DNA of 64,000 bases from Bufo bufo (Eukaryota; Chordata; Amphibia; Anura; Bufonidae): positions 35,782,956 to 35,846,955 of the forward strand of contig NC_053392.1 in NCBI RefSeq assembly GCF_905171765.1, given 5' to 3'. Every line of letters begins with the position of its first letter. Within the stretch, counting starts at the first letter, position 1. The translations under genes were made by a program, and so were the position numbers. Positions 22,201 to 32,655 of this stretch are shown here, piece after piece. The notes below the pieces were generated by a model. It did not search any database, was not told where the DNA came from, and worked only from the letters and a program-made list of their open reading frames with translations.

Positions 22201-23346
22201 CTTCAGCCACTATTCTGATGCTGCCACCCGCCTTATGCCACACACCTGCTGCCTCTGCTAAAATCTTTTCCTACTGCCACTATCTTGTGCTGTTACTTCC
22301 ACCACCCCACCCCACTCTGTGACTGGGCCACTACGTTGACTCCTCATGCTGTTGCCACCATCCCCACTCTGTGAAGGGGACACTAGTGTCCCTGTTTGGT
22401 CTTGCTGACTTCACCGTTTATTTTACACTTCTTCTGATCTATCAGAAGAATGGAAAAATGAAAAACAGAATGGAACCTGTCTTTGGAGCATCTTGATCCA
22501 TTATGGTGGCTTTCAAGATGGAGACCATGTTCCGGACATAGCCTAAAAGATAGTCCTCCTCAACTATTACATGCTGGAGTATTCAGATATTTCATTTTTT
22601 TTCTTTATGTTTGGTAGAGCTGAATTTAATGTCCATACATTAGATTACAGATTAGAAAACATGTCTTTATCAATAGTAGATGTACTGCCCAGTATATATT
22701 TTTTTTTACTTGTGAGTCCATTCTTGAGGAGCAGCCCAGGGCCTCTGAGCCAATGAATCTGCCTCTGGCCATCAATACTGGAAAATCCCTTTGATGTTAT
22801 ATATTTTTTGTATGCATTTTGCCCTGAGGATTAAGTTATAAAACCAGAAAAAAGTTCTTTCTTTTGGTCTGTTTTGGTTATTTTTATAATACTATTTGGG
22901 GGTTTTTAGAGGGAGAAAAAAACACCAAGGCTGTGTGTGCTGTATCTTTGGAATCCAACAGAACTTTCTCAGTTGTGAATAAACAGCTGGCATGCAAATC
23001 AGCTCAACAAAGATGAAGCAGTGGTGGGTGGGCTTGGGGGTCACAGCTGAAAGCAAACTGATCCTGCACAAATTTTGCTTCCTTTTGGGAAGCTGGAAAA
23101 TAATCTCTTAAAGCATGGATTCATGTTTATTTCACTATAGGCTCAAGCTAGCCACATAATTTAGACTGCAGTTGGCCTAACGTTACTCTCCTCCGAAACC
23201 AGCCCCTTGACTAAGCCTTTGGTGGTGGCTTATCTACCCTGAGAACAAAACGATTTATATGCTATCTGTAAAGTAGTCAGGACACCATCATACAGTTTAA
23301 ATGGTCGACTGCTCCTGCCAAGGTTGTCAGGTCTGGTTGAAATTCA
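22201..23346. other. no gene seen; probable hAT 3' part and spacer
   Basis: The first few hundred bases have 'ctgccac' and 'cactctgtga' phrases, plausibly the 3' non-coding part of the decayed hAT element. From about 22430 onward I recognise nothing; short frames here lack motifs. Confidence 0.35.
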
Positions 23347-23350
23347 TTAA

Positions 23351-24050
23351 AGGATTTCTGTCATGGGAAAAATCGTTATGTAGATGACTGACATTAACGA
23401 TGTGCTAATGTCAGCAGTACATAACAGTATGTTTGCTAACTCCCTGCCTGCCGCCGTTCTCTTAAAAAAACAGACTTTTATAGTATGCTAATGAAGCCTC
23501 TAGGTGCTATGAGGGCGTTGCTGCAGCACCTAGAGGCTCGGTCTACTCGCCTTTTGGCACGCCCACATCTACTTGATTGACGTCCTTCTTCTCTGCATCG
23601 TCCTCATAATCCTGCGCCTGTGCCGCCCGTTTAGTATTCGGCGCAGGCACAGTGAGTGAAAGACACTCGGCTGCTGCCAGCTTCCTCACTGTGCCTGCGC
23701 CGATTACGTCACAGGCCTGCCTGGCAGCAGCCGAGTGTCCTTCACTCACTGCACCTGCGCCGAATACTAAACTGGCGGCACAGGCGCAGGATTATGAGGA
23801 TGATGCGGAGAAGAAGGACGTCAATCAAGTAGATGTGGGCGTGCCAAAAGGCGAGTAGACCGAGCCTCTAGGTGCTGCAGCAACACCCTCATAGCACCTA
23901 GAGGCTTCATTAGCATAAGATAAAAGTCAGTTTTTTTAAGAGAACGGCGGCAGGCAGGGAGTTAGCAAACATACTGTTATGTACTGCTGACATTAGCACA
24001 TCGCTAATGTCAGTCAGCTACATAACGATTTTCCCCATGACAGAAACCCT
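23351..24050. mobile_element. palindromic MITE flanked by TTAA (T2/Kolobok-like)
   Basis: The whole 700 bp is one foldback: arms of about 340 bp pair almost completely around a centre near 23695. TTAA flanks both ends (23347-23350, 24051-24054), and the ends read AGGATTTCTGTCATG and the inverse of AGGGTTTCTGTCATG. TTAA plus AGGRR-type ends match the T2-type MITEs described in Xenopus and linked to Kolobok transposases. Open frames inside are palindrome artefacts. Confidence 0.8.
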
Positions 24051-24266
24051 TTAAATGTGCATGGTTACCTTCAAAAGGGCTTTCTGGGTTCCTTCATCCA
24101 CTGACATTTTGTCCTTTACCAGGTCTCTGGTCTGGGCCTCCGTAGTCCAGGACTGCGGAGGTGCTGTGAACAGAGCCAGAACTACTATTCTCAATGATGC
24201 ATGTGCAAACTCCTGAATTCTTTTGATCAGCAGACCAGGGAGCCAAGTAGTACTGGCCTTGTCCAC
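24051..24266 (-). pseudogene. unidentified coding fragment cut by MITE
   Basis: The minus-strand frame is open for 71 residues with protein-like composition: WLPGLLIKRIQEFAHASLRI, then VVLALFTAPPQSWTTEAQTR and DKMSVDEGTQKALLKV. It ends exactly at the TTAA boundary of the palindromic MITE, so an older reading frame may have been interrupted. I do not recognise the family. It could be a fragment of a retroelement gag or of a host exon. Confidence 0.35.
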
Positions 24267-24390
24267 ATCATCTCCTAATCCTGGGCTGCGGAAGAATCAT
24301 CCGTAAATAGCGGCATCCTATCTGTCCCAAACAGAAAACCTGGTAAAAGACATGACTTCAGGGGCTGCAAGATTTTCGGAGGATGAGAGT

Positions 24391-25067
24391 CATGTGACTA
24401 ACTAAATTGCGGCGCGATGGGGGTTAATAGGAACAGGATGTCTGCTGAAATCATTCAGCGGGCATCCTGTCATAACGCCGGGGGGGTCCCGTGACCCCCC
24501 CATGTCGGCGATCGCCGCAAACCTCAGTCAATTCAGACCTGCGGTTTGCGGCGGCGTGTGGCGGTGCCCTCAGGTCCCCATGCGGCTGTAGGGGGCACCC
24601 AATGGCATGGAAGGCAGCGTGATGCCTAAGGAAGGCATCTCGCTGCCTTAGGAAGGCATCGCGCTGCCTTCCGGTGACAAGCCTGTGAGATCCAGCCCCC
24701 TAGATCTCACAGGCCGGAAGCTGTATGAGTAATACACACTATATTACTCATACAGCCAATGCATTCCAATACAGAAGTATTGGAATGCATTGTAAAGGAT
24801 TAGACCCTCAAAAGTTCAAGTCCCAAAGTGGGACAAAAAATAAAGTGAAAAAAAAAGTAGAAAAAATTTAGTTTCCCCCCCCAAAAATTTAAAGTTTCAA
24901 GTAAAAATAAACAAAAACGTCATTTTCCCCAAATAAAGTAAAAAAAATTGGTAAAAAATAGGGGAAAAAAAAAAGTATACATATTAGGTATTGCCGCGTC
25001 CGTATCGACCGGCTCTATAAACATATTACATAAACTAACCCCTCAGATGAACACTGTAAAACAAAAA
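24391..25067 (-). repeat. R340-family copy, left segment of a nested unit
   Basis: Reverse orientation relative to 8117-10018: 'ggtcccgtgacccccc' and 'attcagacctgcggtttgcgg' are inverse matches to 9770-9830. A chain of hairpins follows (CTGTGAGATC.., CTGTATGAGTAATA.., AATGCATTCCAATAC.. at 24682-24795) and then the 'ttaggtattgccgcgtccgta' phrase. It stops at 25067, where the L1 starts, and its continuation is found after the L1 at 35271. Confidence 0.75.
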
Positions 25068-25486
25068 AATTGGGGGGCGTGGCTTGAACGTTCGGCAAGA
25101 TGGCAGCGTAGAGGGAGAGCTCCGCCGCTCTGACCTACTGCAGGAGCCTCACTAGCCCGGTGTTCGGGTCCCATGGGGAAATCGCTGCCCTCAAAAAGAT
25201 CCAGAGGCAGCCCGGCACCTAATTTTAAGACCCACAGCATCGCCACATACCTGGACCGTCGCACTTCAGCGCCGACTGTTCCCTGGGGCCTGAGGCGCAA
25301 AACTCTCGCGGGCGCCATTACGGGAGGAGACGGAGGAGAAGCTCCTCTGCTGCAGCGTCCAGATTATAGCGGGTAACCGGCTCCCCCCTATCTCCGCTGG
25401 CTGCAGAGTTTGTATACAGGCCTGTCACGCAAGAGGGGACATTGGGCATCGCTGGGCAGTCCCCAGTGTCTGAATTAGCCACAAGT

Positions 25487-26316
25487 ATGCAGCCAAAGAT
25501 GGCGTCTAAACGCAACAATACCTCGGCCACACCGTCCCAGCGCAGGAAGGATTAAGCAGAGCCCCCTGATGATCCCCTGGACCACCTTCAGGCCAAAGGG
25601 AGAATAGATGGGGAGGATATCCCTTGGGACTTACAATCTGATATAAATGATGACACTGATGATAGTGCCATGCAGTTATTGCAATCGTCAGCTTCTTTGC
25701 AGAAGTCTTTACAGCACCTTCCTACTAAGGAGGATTTTAGAAATCTCATAAAAGAAGTGAGAAATACGTGTAAAACCAAAATTTCATCCTTGCGTCAGGA
25801 CTTTAAACAGGTTACGGCCCGGGTGGATTCTGTAGAAACAGAACATGATGTCACCCGCAAATATATTGCTCATCTCCAATCTACTATCTCAAGATGCTCC
25901 CAGGCTGTCCGGGATAACACCAGACATTTAGAGGACCTTGACAATAGAGGCCGCAGACATAACATTACAGTGAGAGGCTTGCCTGAACAGGAATCTGAAG
26001 AAAATCTACATGAGGTCCTGAATGACTTATTTAATACTATATTGGGATCTCCACCTTCCCACATTATCAAAATGGATCGTGCTCATAGGGCCTTGCGCCC
26101 CAAAAACGCGTCTGCACAGCCCCGAGATGTCATATACTGCGTCTCAGCTTAAAGAATCTATAATGTCCAAAGCCCGCGCACTCCGAGTCATTGACTTTCA
26201 TGGTGTCCATGTACAACTCTACCAGGACTTATCATGGCTAACCCTGCAAAAAAGATGGCTACTTCAACCTCTCTTAGCTTCCATGAGGCAGAAGAAAATT
26301 CCCTACCGTTGGGTAT
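25487..26316 (+). pseudogene. L1 ORF1 protein, 5' part
   Basis: The nucleic-acid chaperone of L1 begins at ATG 25487 (MQPKMASKRNN). A stop interrupts it near 25553; the same frame continues to 26152. A coiled-coil-like heptad region runs through LQKSLQHLPTKEDFRNLIKE and SRCSQAVRDNTRHLEDLDNR. The RNA-recognition part follows with GRRHNITVRGLPE and DRAHRALRPK. After a frameshift near 26130 another frame reads ASQLKESIMSKARALRV to KKIPYRW, where the hAT element inserted. The C-terminal domain resumes at 27696. Confidence 0.8.
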
Positions 26317-27235
26317 TAGAGATATCGCGAACATAAAATTTTCCGTTCGCGAACGGCGAACGCGAATTTCCGCAAATGTTCGCGAACTGGCGAACCGGGC
26401 GAACAGCCATAGACTTCAATAGGCAGGCGAATTTTAAAACCCACAGGGACTCTTTCTGGCCACAATAGTGATGGAAATGTTGTTTCAAGGGGACTAACAC
26501 CTGGACTGTGGCATGCCGGAGGGGGATCCATGGCAAAACTCCCGTGCCGTGCAATTTACTGTCACACCTGATATGAGTGGTATTTTCTGTAGTACTATTC
26601 TCATCAGTTTAATCCCTGTTACGTCCCCAATCTGGGGTCCATTTATTAAATGGATTTTTCGAACGGGGAGATGGTTAAAAAACGCTGGCTCCCTCCCCTT
26701 TGTTTGAATCCACGCCACGGTCACTGCGTCTGCGCCGTGCAATTTACTGTCACACCTGATATGAGTGGTATTTTCTGTAGTTCTCTCTTCTCATCAGTTT
26801 AATCCTGTTACGTCCCCAATCTGGGGTCCATTTATTAAATAGATTTTTCGAACGGGGAGATGGTTAAAAAAACGCTGGCTCCCTCCCCTTTGTTTGAATC
26901 CACGCCACGATCACTGCGTCTGCGCCGTGCAATTTACTGTCACACCCGATATGAGTGGTATTTTCTGTAGTTCTATTCTCATTTTTAATCTGCGAGGTAT
27001 TTGTGAGTGAGTGACACCCTGTAACGGTATGAGTGGTGGGCTAGCCAGTGGCCACAGTACAGTCTGTGTGGGCCTGACACACACTGGCTTGCAACTGTGA
27101 TTATATCACAGAAAAAGATTAAATAGAATTTTTTTTTATCTGCGAGGTATTTTCTGTCACACCCTGTATGAATGGTGTGCACACAGTGCTGTCTGTGACT
27201 GAGCCTGCAGCCTCTCACACACGGGCAGGCAACTG

Positions 27236-27285
<50 letters not shown>

Positions 27286-27695
27286 AAATAAAATAAAAAG
27301 CAGACTGATGTACCAGCCCTGAAAAGGGTTTTTTGGGGTGCTGTCAGGACGCTGTCCTTACAGCAGATGAGTCTGTGGACACAGAACAATGCCCTAGCTA
27401 ACGCTTTCCCTATTAGATCAGCAGCAGCAGCACTGTCCCTCCTCTCACTGAGAATGCAGATTTCGAATGAATCTAAAATGGATGCTGTCCAGGAGGTGGG
27501 AGGGTCTGGGAGGGAGGGTCTGCTGCTGATTGGCTGGAATGTATCTGCTGACTGTGAGGTACAGGGTCAAAGTTTACTCAATGATGATGTATAGGGGGCG
27601 GTCCGAACATCGCATATGTTCGCCCGCCGCGGCGAACGCGAACAAGCTATGTTCGCCAGGAACTATTCGCCGGCGAACTAATCAGGACATCTCTA
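26317..27695. mobile_element. non-autonomous hAT-like element in L1 ORF1
   Basis: Ends are TAGAGATATC and the inverse ACATCTCTA, flanked by 8-bp duplications TTGGGTAT (26309-26316) and TTGGGGAT (27696-27703), differing by one base. The subterminal regions are rich in 'gcgaac' motifs. Inside are about 2.3 copies of a 190-bp repeat ('gccgtgcaatttactgtcac' at 26546, 26734 and 26924) and a TA microsatellite at 27239-27280. No transposase is present. Confidence 0.85.
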
Positions 27696-27921
27696 TTGGG
27701 GATATCCATTTGCGCTTATTGCTAATAAAAATGGGAAAGCTGTGCCTTTGAGGACTCATGCGGACTTGTCTGCTTTCTGCGAAACGCTGGGGGTTCCTGT
27801 ACCTCCTATTGATGACTGGGAGGTCCCTGACCCGCTGATGGCGCCCCCCCCAGTTTGGGAGCAAGTACGAAGCAAGAACCGTAGGTCCCTGTCAGGAGAA
27901 GAACCCAGGGATCCACATTGA
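27696..27921 (+). pseudogene. L1 ORF1 protein, C-terminal part
   Basis: The continuation of ORF1 after the hAT insertion reads GYPFALIANKNGKAVPLRTH, then ADLSAFCETLGVP, VPPIDDWEVPDPLM, and ends at TGA 27919-27921 after EEPRDPH. The phrase before the insertion (KKIPYRW) and after it join in the normal L1 order. Confidence 0.75.
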
Positions 27922-28357
27922 GAGATGAACTGACCTGATCTGCTGTGATCTAAGTAGTATCTTAATGCTCGTCTCCTAAAATTTTAGTCGCTTTGATTGG
28001 CGGCTGATGTTCTTCATATGTTTTTCTTGCCTTACTGTTAGAGTGTAACGTTCTATGCATACCGCTCTAACATTGTTTTGTTTTCTATGCCGGGTATGTT
28101 CAACCATGCCACCACAGGGGGGATTGACCTTTTTTGCCCTCTTCCTCTCCTTTGTTCTTTCGGGAACTGAGGAAATGAGACAGGGCCATATCATAAGTTT
28201 CAAACCTTTTCTGACTGCCCCCGCCTGGACGTTGAAGACCAATGTTTGGATTATTCCTATCAGTCTCTTCTCTATGCTATTGTCTTGTGTGTCCCCTTGT
28301 ACCCTCGTGTGTCCCATGTCCTATTATCTGTTCGGTGTACCTAAGGATATTGACTAT

Positions 28358-28614
28358 TAGAGATGAGCGGCAGGGGCAATATTCGAATTTGCGATATTTC
28401 GCGAATATTTGGGCGAATATTCGCCATATATTCCAGAATTCGCGAATTCATGATCTCCAGGCATTATTTTCTTGATTGCAAAAATTTGCATAAAAAAAAA
28501 ATCTAATATTCGCGATTACGAATATATTTTGCAATATTCTAAATATTCGCAAATTCTCAAAGTACCGATATTCGCGATTAAAACTCGCAATTCGAATATT
28601 CGTGATCAACACTA
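28358..28614. mobile_element. small hAT-like MITE with perfect 8-bp duplication
   Basis: 257 bp starting TAGAGATGAGCGGCAGG and ending GTGATCAACACTA, flanked by identical TTGACTAT at 28350-28357 and 28615-28622. It is rich in 'attcgcgaat' motifs. A related, longer copy lies at 60241-60775. It sits in the L1 spacer between ORF1 and ORF2. Confidence 0.9.
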
Positions 28615-28731
28615 TTGACTATGCTTTCTTGCAGATTTTCTGTTGGGGTGACTGGAGTGATGTTTCTTGGAGGACTATCTTCTGCACTCAAAATAGCAAG
28701 TATATGGCCCAGCCAATCTTTCCGCCATGAT

Positions 28732-29290
28732 TAACTGTATGTCTTTAAACGTCAAAGGCTGAACTCCAATGTTAAGAGGAGACTGGCCTTGACGGAGTGT
28801 CGTACTCAAAAAGCTGAGGTAGTCTTCCTCCAGGAAACACACTTTGACGCGACGGGAACATTTAAATTTGCAGCTGGACTGTTCCCCAAAGCGTACTCAG
28901 CATTTAATGATAAAAAAAAGGCTGGAGTTGCGATCCTTTTATCTGTTAATTGTCCACTCCAGGTGACCTCACAGATATCTGACCCTCAGGGTCGTTATAT
29001 TATCCTGCAAGCAACCTTGCATGGTACCCCCATTGTCCTCTGTAATCTATACGCTCCGAATTCCAAACAGATCTCCTTCCTCACTAAGGTGCTCACGAAG
29101 GTATCTCATTTAATTCCAGCAGCACTTATTGTGGGAGGTGATTTTAATGTCTCCTTCTCTGAAACGCTAGACAGGCAGACGTTAGCAGAAAAAAACTCTT
29201 CCAGGGATCAGGCTAGGCTTTCACGCCTTTTTAGACGTTTGGTGAGAAAGTTTGCGTTGTATGACTTGTGGCGAGTGAATTACCCTACGT
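28732..29290 (+). pseudogene. L1 ORF2 endonuclease, N-terminal part
   Basis: Apurinic-type endonuclease that nicks the target. The frame reads CMSLNVKG, then after a stop AEVVFLQETHFD (catalytic Glu box), NLYAPNSKQI and LIVGGDFNVSF (Asp-Asn box), up to LYDLWRVNYP where the PLE fragment interrupts. The remaining endonuclease motif, ITWSDHAPIFF, lies after the insertion near 30330-30362. A premature stop is present near 28763. Confidence 0.8.
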
Positions 29291-30224
29291 CTGTCTACTT
29301 CCGGTTCCTCATGCGTTCCACCTTCGGCTTGCGCTCCACCAGCAGCCAATAATAGCGGTCGGCGTCTAAACCAATGACGCACTTCCGGTTTTGGCTTGCG
29401 TTCCACCATCAGCCAATGCTAACGGTCGGCGCCCACACCAATGACGCACTTCCGGTTTCGGCATGGACGACGGTGGAACGCACGCCGCACATCACAGATC
29501 ATGAGGTACCTATGTTAATCTATTATGTTGATTAGGTTTGGTATATAAAGGTGGCAGTCGCAGATATCACTCTGGACTGCATTACCCAGTTGGATATTAT
29601 TGACAAAGAGCTATTGGGCTGACGGCTATCGTGCCAATGATGTATCTCTATCTCTATTTTTGATATCCCCTGAAGAATCCGGTGATACACATCCACTATC
29701 ATCGGAGGAAACGCGTTGGGATTACTCCATCCTATTACTCTTTTTGGCTGCACTGACACTGGGAGAAATCACTTTTAGGGACAGAACAATAGGGATAGCC
29801 GTCGATAAGTGGGGTCGCTCCCTTGGGGGTGATTCTCCCGCATTTAGGCGGGAGACCTCTCCGCTTGTAGGCAGGGCCTCACTAGTCGGCTAGGGATACT
29901 ATCTTCCCAGTTACCCATCTGTCCTGCATTAGAAGAGCCGTTGACAACATCTTTTTTGTGATATCTGCAGCGAACACCCATCTATACCGTTCCTGTGGAC
30001 ATTTCTACCCCAAACACGAACATCCTGCTGTGGTACGACCTATCTCAATAACAGAAAAATCATCAAACCGTGAGTGGGGACTATCTAGTCCAAATCGTGC
30101 TCTCTATTCCTGTTTCTATACCCGGTGCATCTTACATATGCAGTCATCTATACACTTATGTGGGACTTATTTTAAATGCTAATAACTAAAAGTTAAGTTT
30201 TAGTAGGACAACTATTCAGTGACA
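29291..30224 (+). mobile_element. PLE terminal fragment (pLTR-like) inside L1
   Basis: This stretch splits ORF2 between LYDLWRVNYP and MTFTFYSHPHS. It begins with GC-rich repeats containing 'cacttccggttt' and 'gcgttccacc', similar in style to 6620-6730 of the PLE. It then has a TATATAAAG box (29543-29550) and a hammerhead-like motif, and no coding capacity. The shared layout with 6600-7682 supports a PLE origin. Exact borders and duplications are not resolved. Confidence 0.6.
29665..29722 (+). ncRNA. degenerate hammerhead-ribozyme-like motif
   Basis: Stem I is ATCCC (29665-29669) with GGGAT (29718-29722). The core is CTGAAGA (one change from CTGATGA) and GAAA at 29708-29711, with GTT as the cleavage triplet. 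Stem II is a 10-pair helix TCCGGTGATA / TATCATCGGA around a 9-base loop, with an A-G mismatch next to the core. Stem III is two pairs. The core change probably abolishes or lowers cleavage. Confidence 0.5.
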
Positions 30225-32655
30225 TGACGTTTACGTTCTACTCACATCCTCACAGTACACACACTCGAATTTATTACTTTCTAGGTAATATCCCCACAAT
30301 GCGCTTAATGATGGACGCTGATATAGGGTCTATCACGTGGTCAGACCATGCGCCTATTTTTTTTACGTTAAACACTAGACATCCAATTACTAAGGTTTTC
30401 CACTGGCGTTTAAACGAGAGTCTTCTTTCTAACCCTATACCTAGACAGTCCTTACAGGAGGGCTTGTCAGAATATTTTCGTATTAATCAACAATCAGTCT
30501 CTTCCATGTCTACCTTATGGGAGGCGCATAAAGCTGTCTTTAGGGGTAATTGCATAGCCATTGGAGCTAAAATGAAAAAGGATAGAAATATGCAGTATTG
30601 TTCTATCAAGAAAGATCTGGAGCGCTTGGAGGATCAGTTGGGATCCCGCAACTCTCGTCACCTTTTAAGGCGCATACTTAAGTTGAGAGATCTAGCTTTG
30701 GTGAAAACCGATAAACTACTTCTGTATTCTCGGCAACGCTATTATGCCTGGGGAAATAAATCGCACACGCTCTTGGCGAAACAGTTGCGAGATTCTATGA
30801 CAAGCACCCCGACTGCCTTGAGACAAGCAGATGGCACTATTACCTATGATCCCAATAAAATTATGGCCCTCTTTCAGAAATACTATGAAAATCTTAACTC
30901 TCTCCCCCAGCAGGTCCCTTAGGACCCTCTGAGGCAATGGGAAATGTTTTCCTCCTTCCTCAAACAATGTCAGCTACCTAAATTAACTAGTGACCTAGCA
31001 GCTACCCTTAACATTCAGATTACAGCTGATGAAATATCAGAAGTGATAAAAAACCTTCCTAATCGCAAGTCACCTGGACCGGATGGTCTGCCATACCTCT
31101 ATTATAAAACATATGTAGATACCCTCCTTCCATATATGGTCAAGATTTTTAACTCTTTCCTAGAGGGCTCTCCTATACCGGACACAATGCTTCAATCCTT
31201 CATCACCCTTATACCAAAACCAGAGAAGGATCATACGGACTGCGCCAACTATCGTCCTATAGCCCTCCTTAATTCAGACTTAAAGATATTTACGAAACTT
31301 CTGGCAAACAGGCTCTTTAACCTGCTCCCGAGTTTGATCCATAAAGATCAGGTTGGCTTTGTGTTAAATCGCCAAGGAGGCGATAATACGAGGAGGACTG
31401 ATAGACATTGTTAACAGGCGGAAACAACAGGCGATAATATTGGGCCTTGATGCAGAAAAGGCTTTTGACCGCCTAAGTTGGCCTTTTATGTTTTCTGCAT
31501 TACGGTGTTTTGGTATAGGGGGGCCTTTCTTGAATGCCATTTGTGCTCTTTACACCCGCTCAACAGCTTATGTGAAAACAACACATGCCCAGTCCAGCAT
31601 GATAACTATTCAAAACGAAACTAGGCAGGGTTGCCCGTTATCCCCCTTACTTTTCGTACTTTGCATAGAGCCTTTAGCAGCGCTAATACAAGCCCATCCT
31701 GATATTCAAGGAATAGAAGTCAATAAGGTGTCCTTTAAATTATCACTCTTCGCTGATATTATCCTTCTTACGTTGACAAACCTACATACTTCACTGCCAA
31801 ATTTATTTCGGACAAAAGGGGATTATAGCAGACTGTCTGGGTATAAGATTAATACATCAAAAACTGAGGCTTTATCTATTAATATCCCGCCAGATGTACT
31901 GAGTGCCCTACAAAGTAATTTCCATTTTAAATGGAATGATACCACTCTCAAATATCTGGGAGTGCAGTTAACAAAAACATATAACACCCTCTATGCTCAT
32001 AATTTTGTTCCTCTCTTCCAGGAACTTAATTCGCTTATGGCTAAATGGATGCCCTTGCTAATTTCTTTGCTGGGACGCATTGCAGCGGTCAAAATGACCA
32101 TATTGCCTAAATTATTATATGTGATGCAAACTATTCCAGTTCCCATACCTAAGAGGGATCTGAGAGCTTTGCAATCTTCCATCCTTAGGTTTGTCTGGAT
32201 TGGAAAAAGACATTTCTTGCAGTACTCTTACCGCCCTCAAATCACAATGTGGTCTGGGGCTCCCTGATATAACAAAATACTACTGGGCGACACATTTGCG
32301 TTGTATCCCTGCGTGGGCTTCCCTCCTGGCATTTTCTAGATGGGTGGAAATTGAGAAGCTATGGTTGGCCCCTATTCACCCTAATGCCCTTTTGTGGTCA
32401 CCATTACCGGCCAATTGTACTACCCAATTGTTGATTCCTATGTCACTAACATACAATATCTGGAAAAGTTGCAAGCAGAAATTCCCATTGGTATCTGATA
32501 AATCCTCCATGACCTCGTTTTTATTTAATCTTGTATTCCCGTTAGGGTTACAATACACATCTTTTAAGCCGTGGTTTTCCAACAAATTATTCAGATTTGC
32601 TGATGTAGTGGAATATAGGACCCTTGAGATTATACCGTTTGAATTGCAGCATATA
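30225..32655 (+). pseudogene. L1 ORF2 reverse transcriptase region
   Basis: Continues ORF2 with FTFYSHPHSTHTRIYYFL and SDHAPIFF (end of endonuclease), then a linker and the reverse transcriptase: NLPNRKSPGPDGLPYLYY, ITLIPKPEKD, NYRPIALLNSDLKIFTKLLA, a frameshift near 31410, LGLDAEKAFDRLSW (motif A) and RQGCPLSPLLF (motif B). The catalytic FADD box reads FADI at about 31750, so the second Asp is lost. Another frameshift lies near 32230. The last part (GLGLPDITKYYWATHL onward) runs to the mariner insertion at 32656. Confidence 0.85.

Noticed and set aside
23543..23858. Two 68-residue frames on opposite strands with near-identical sequence
   Set aside because: They are mirror images created by the palindromic MITE, not genes.
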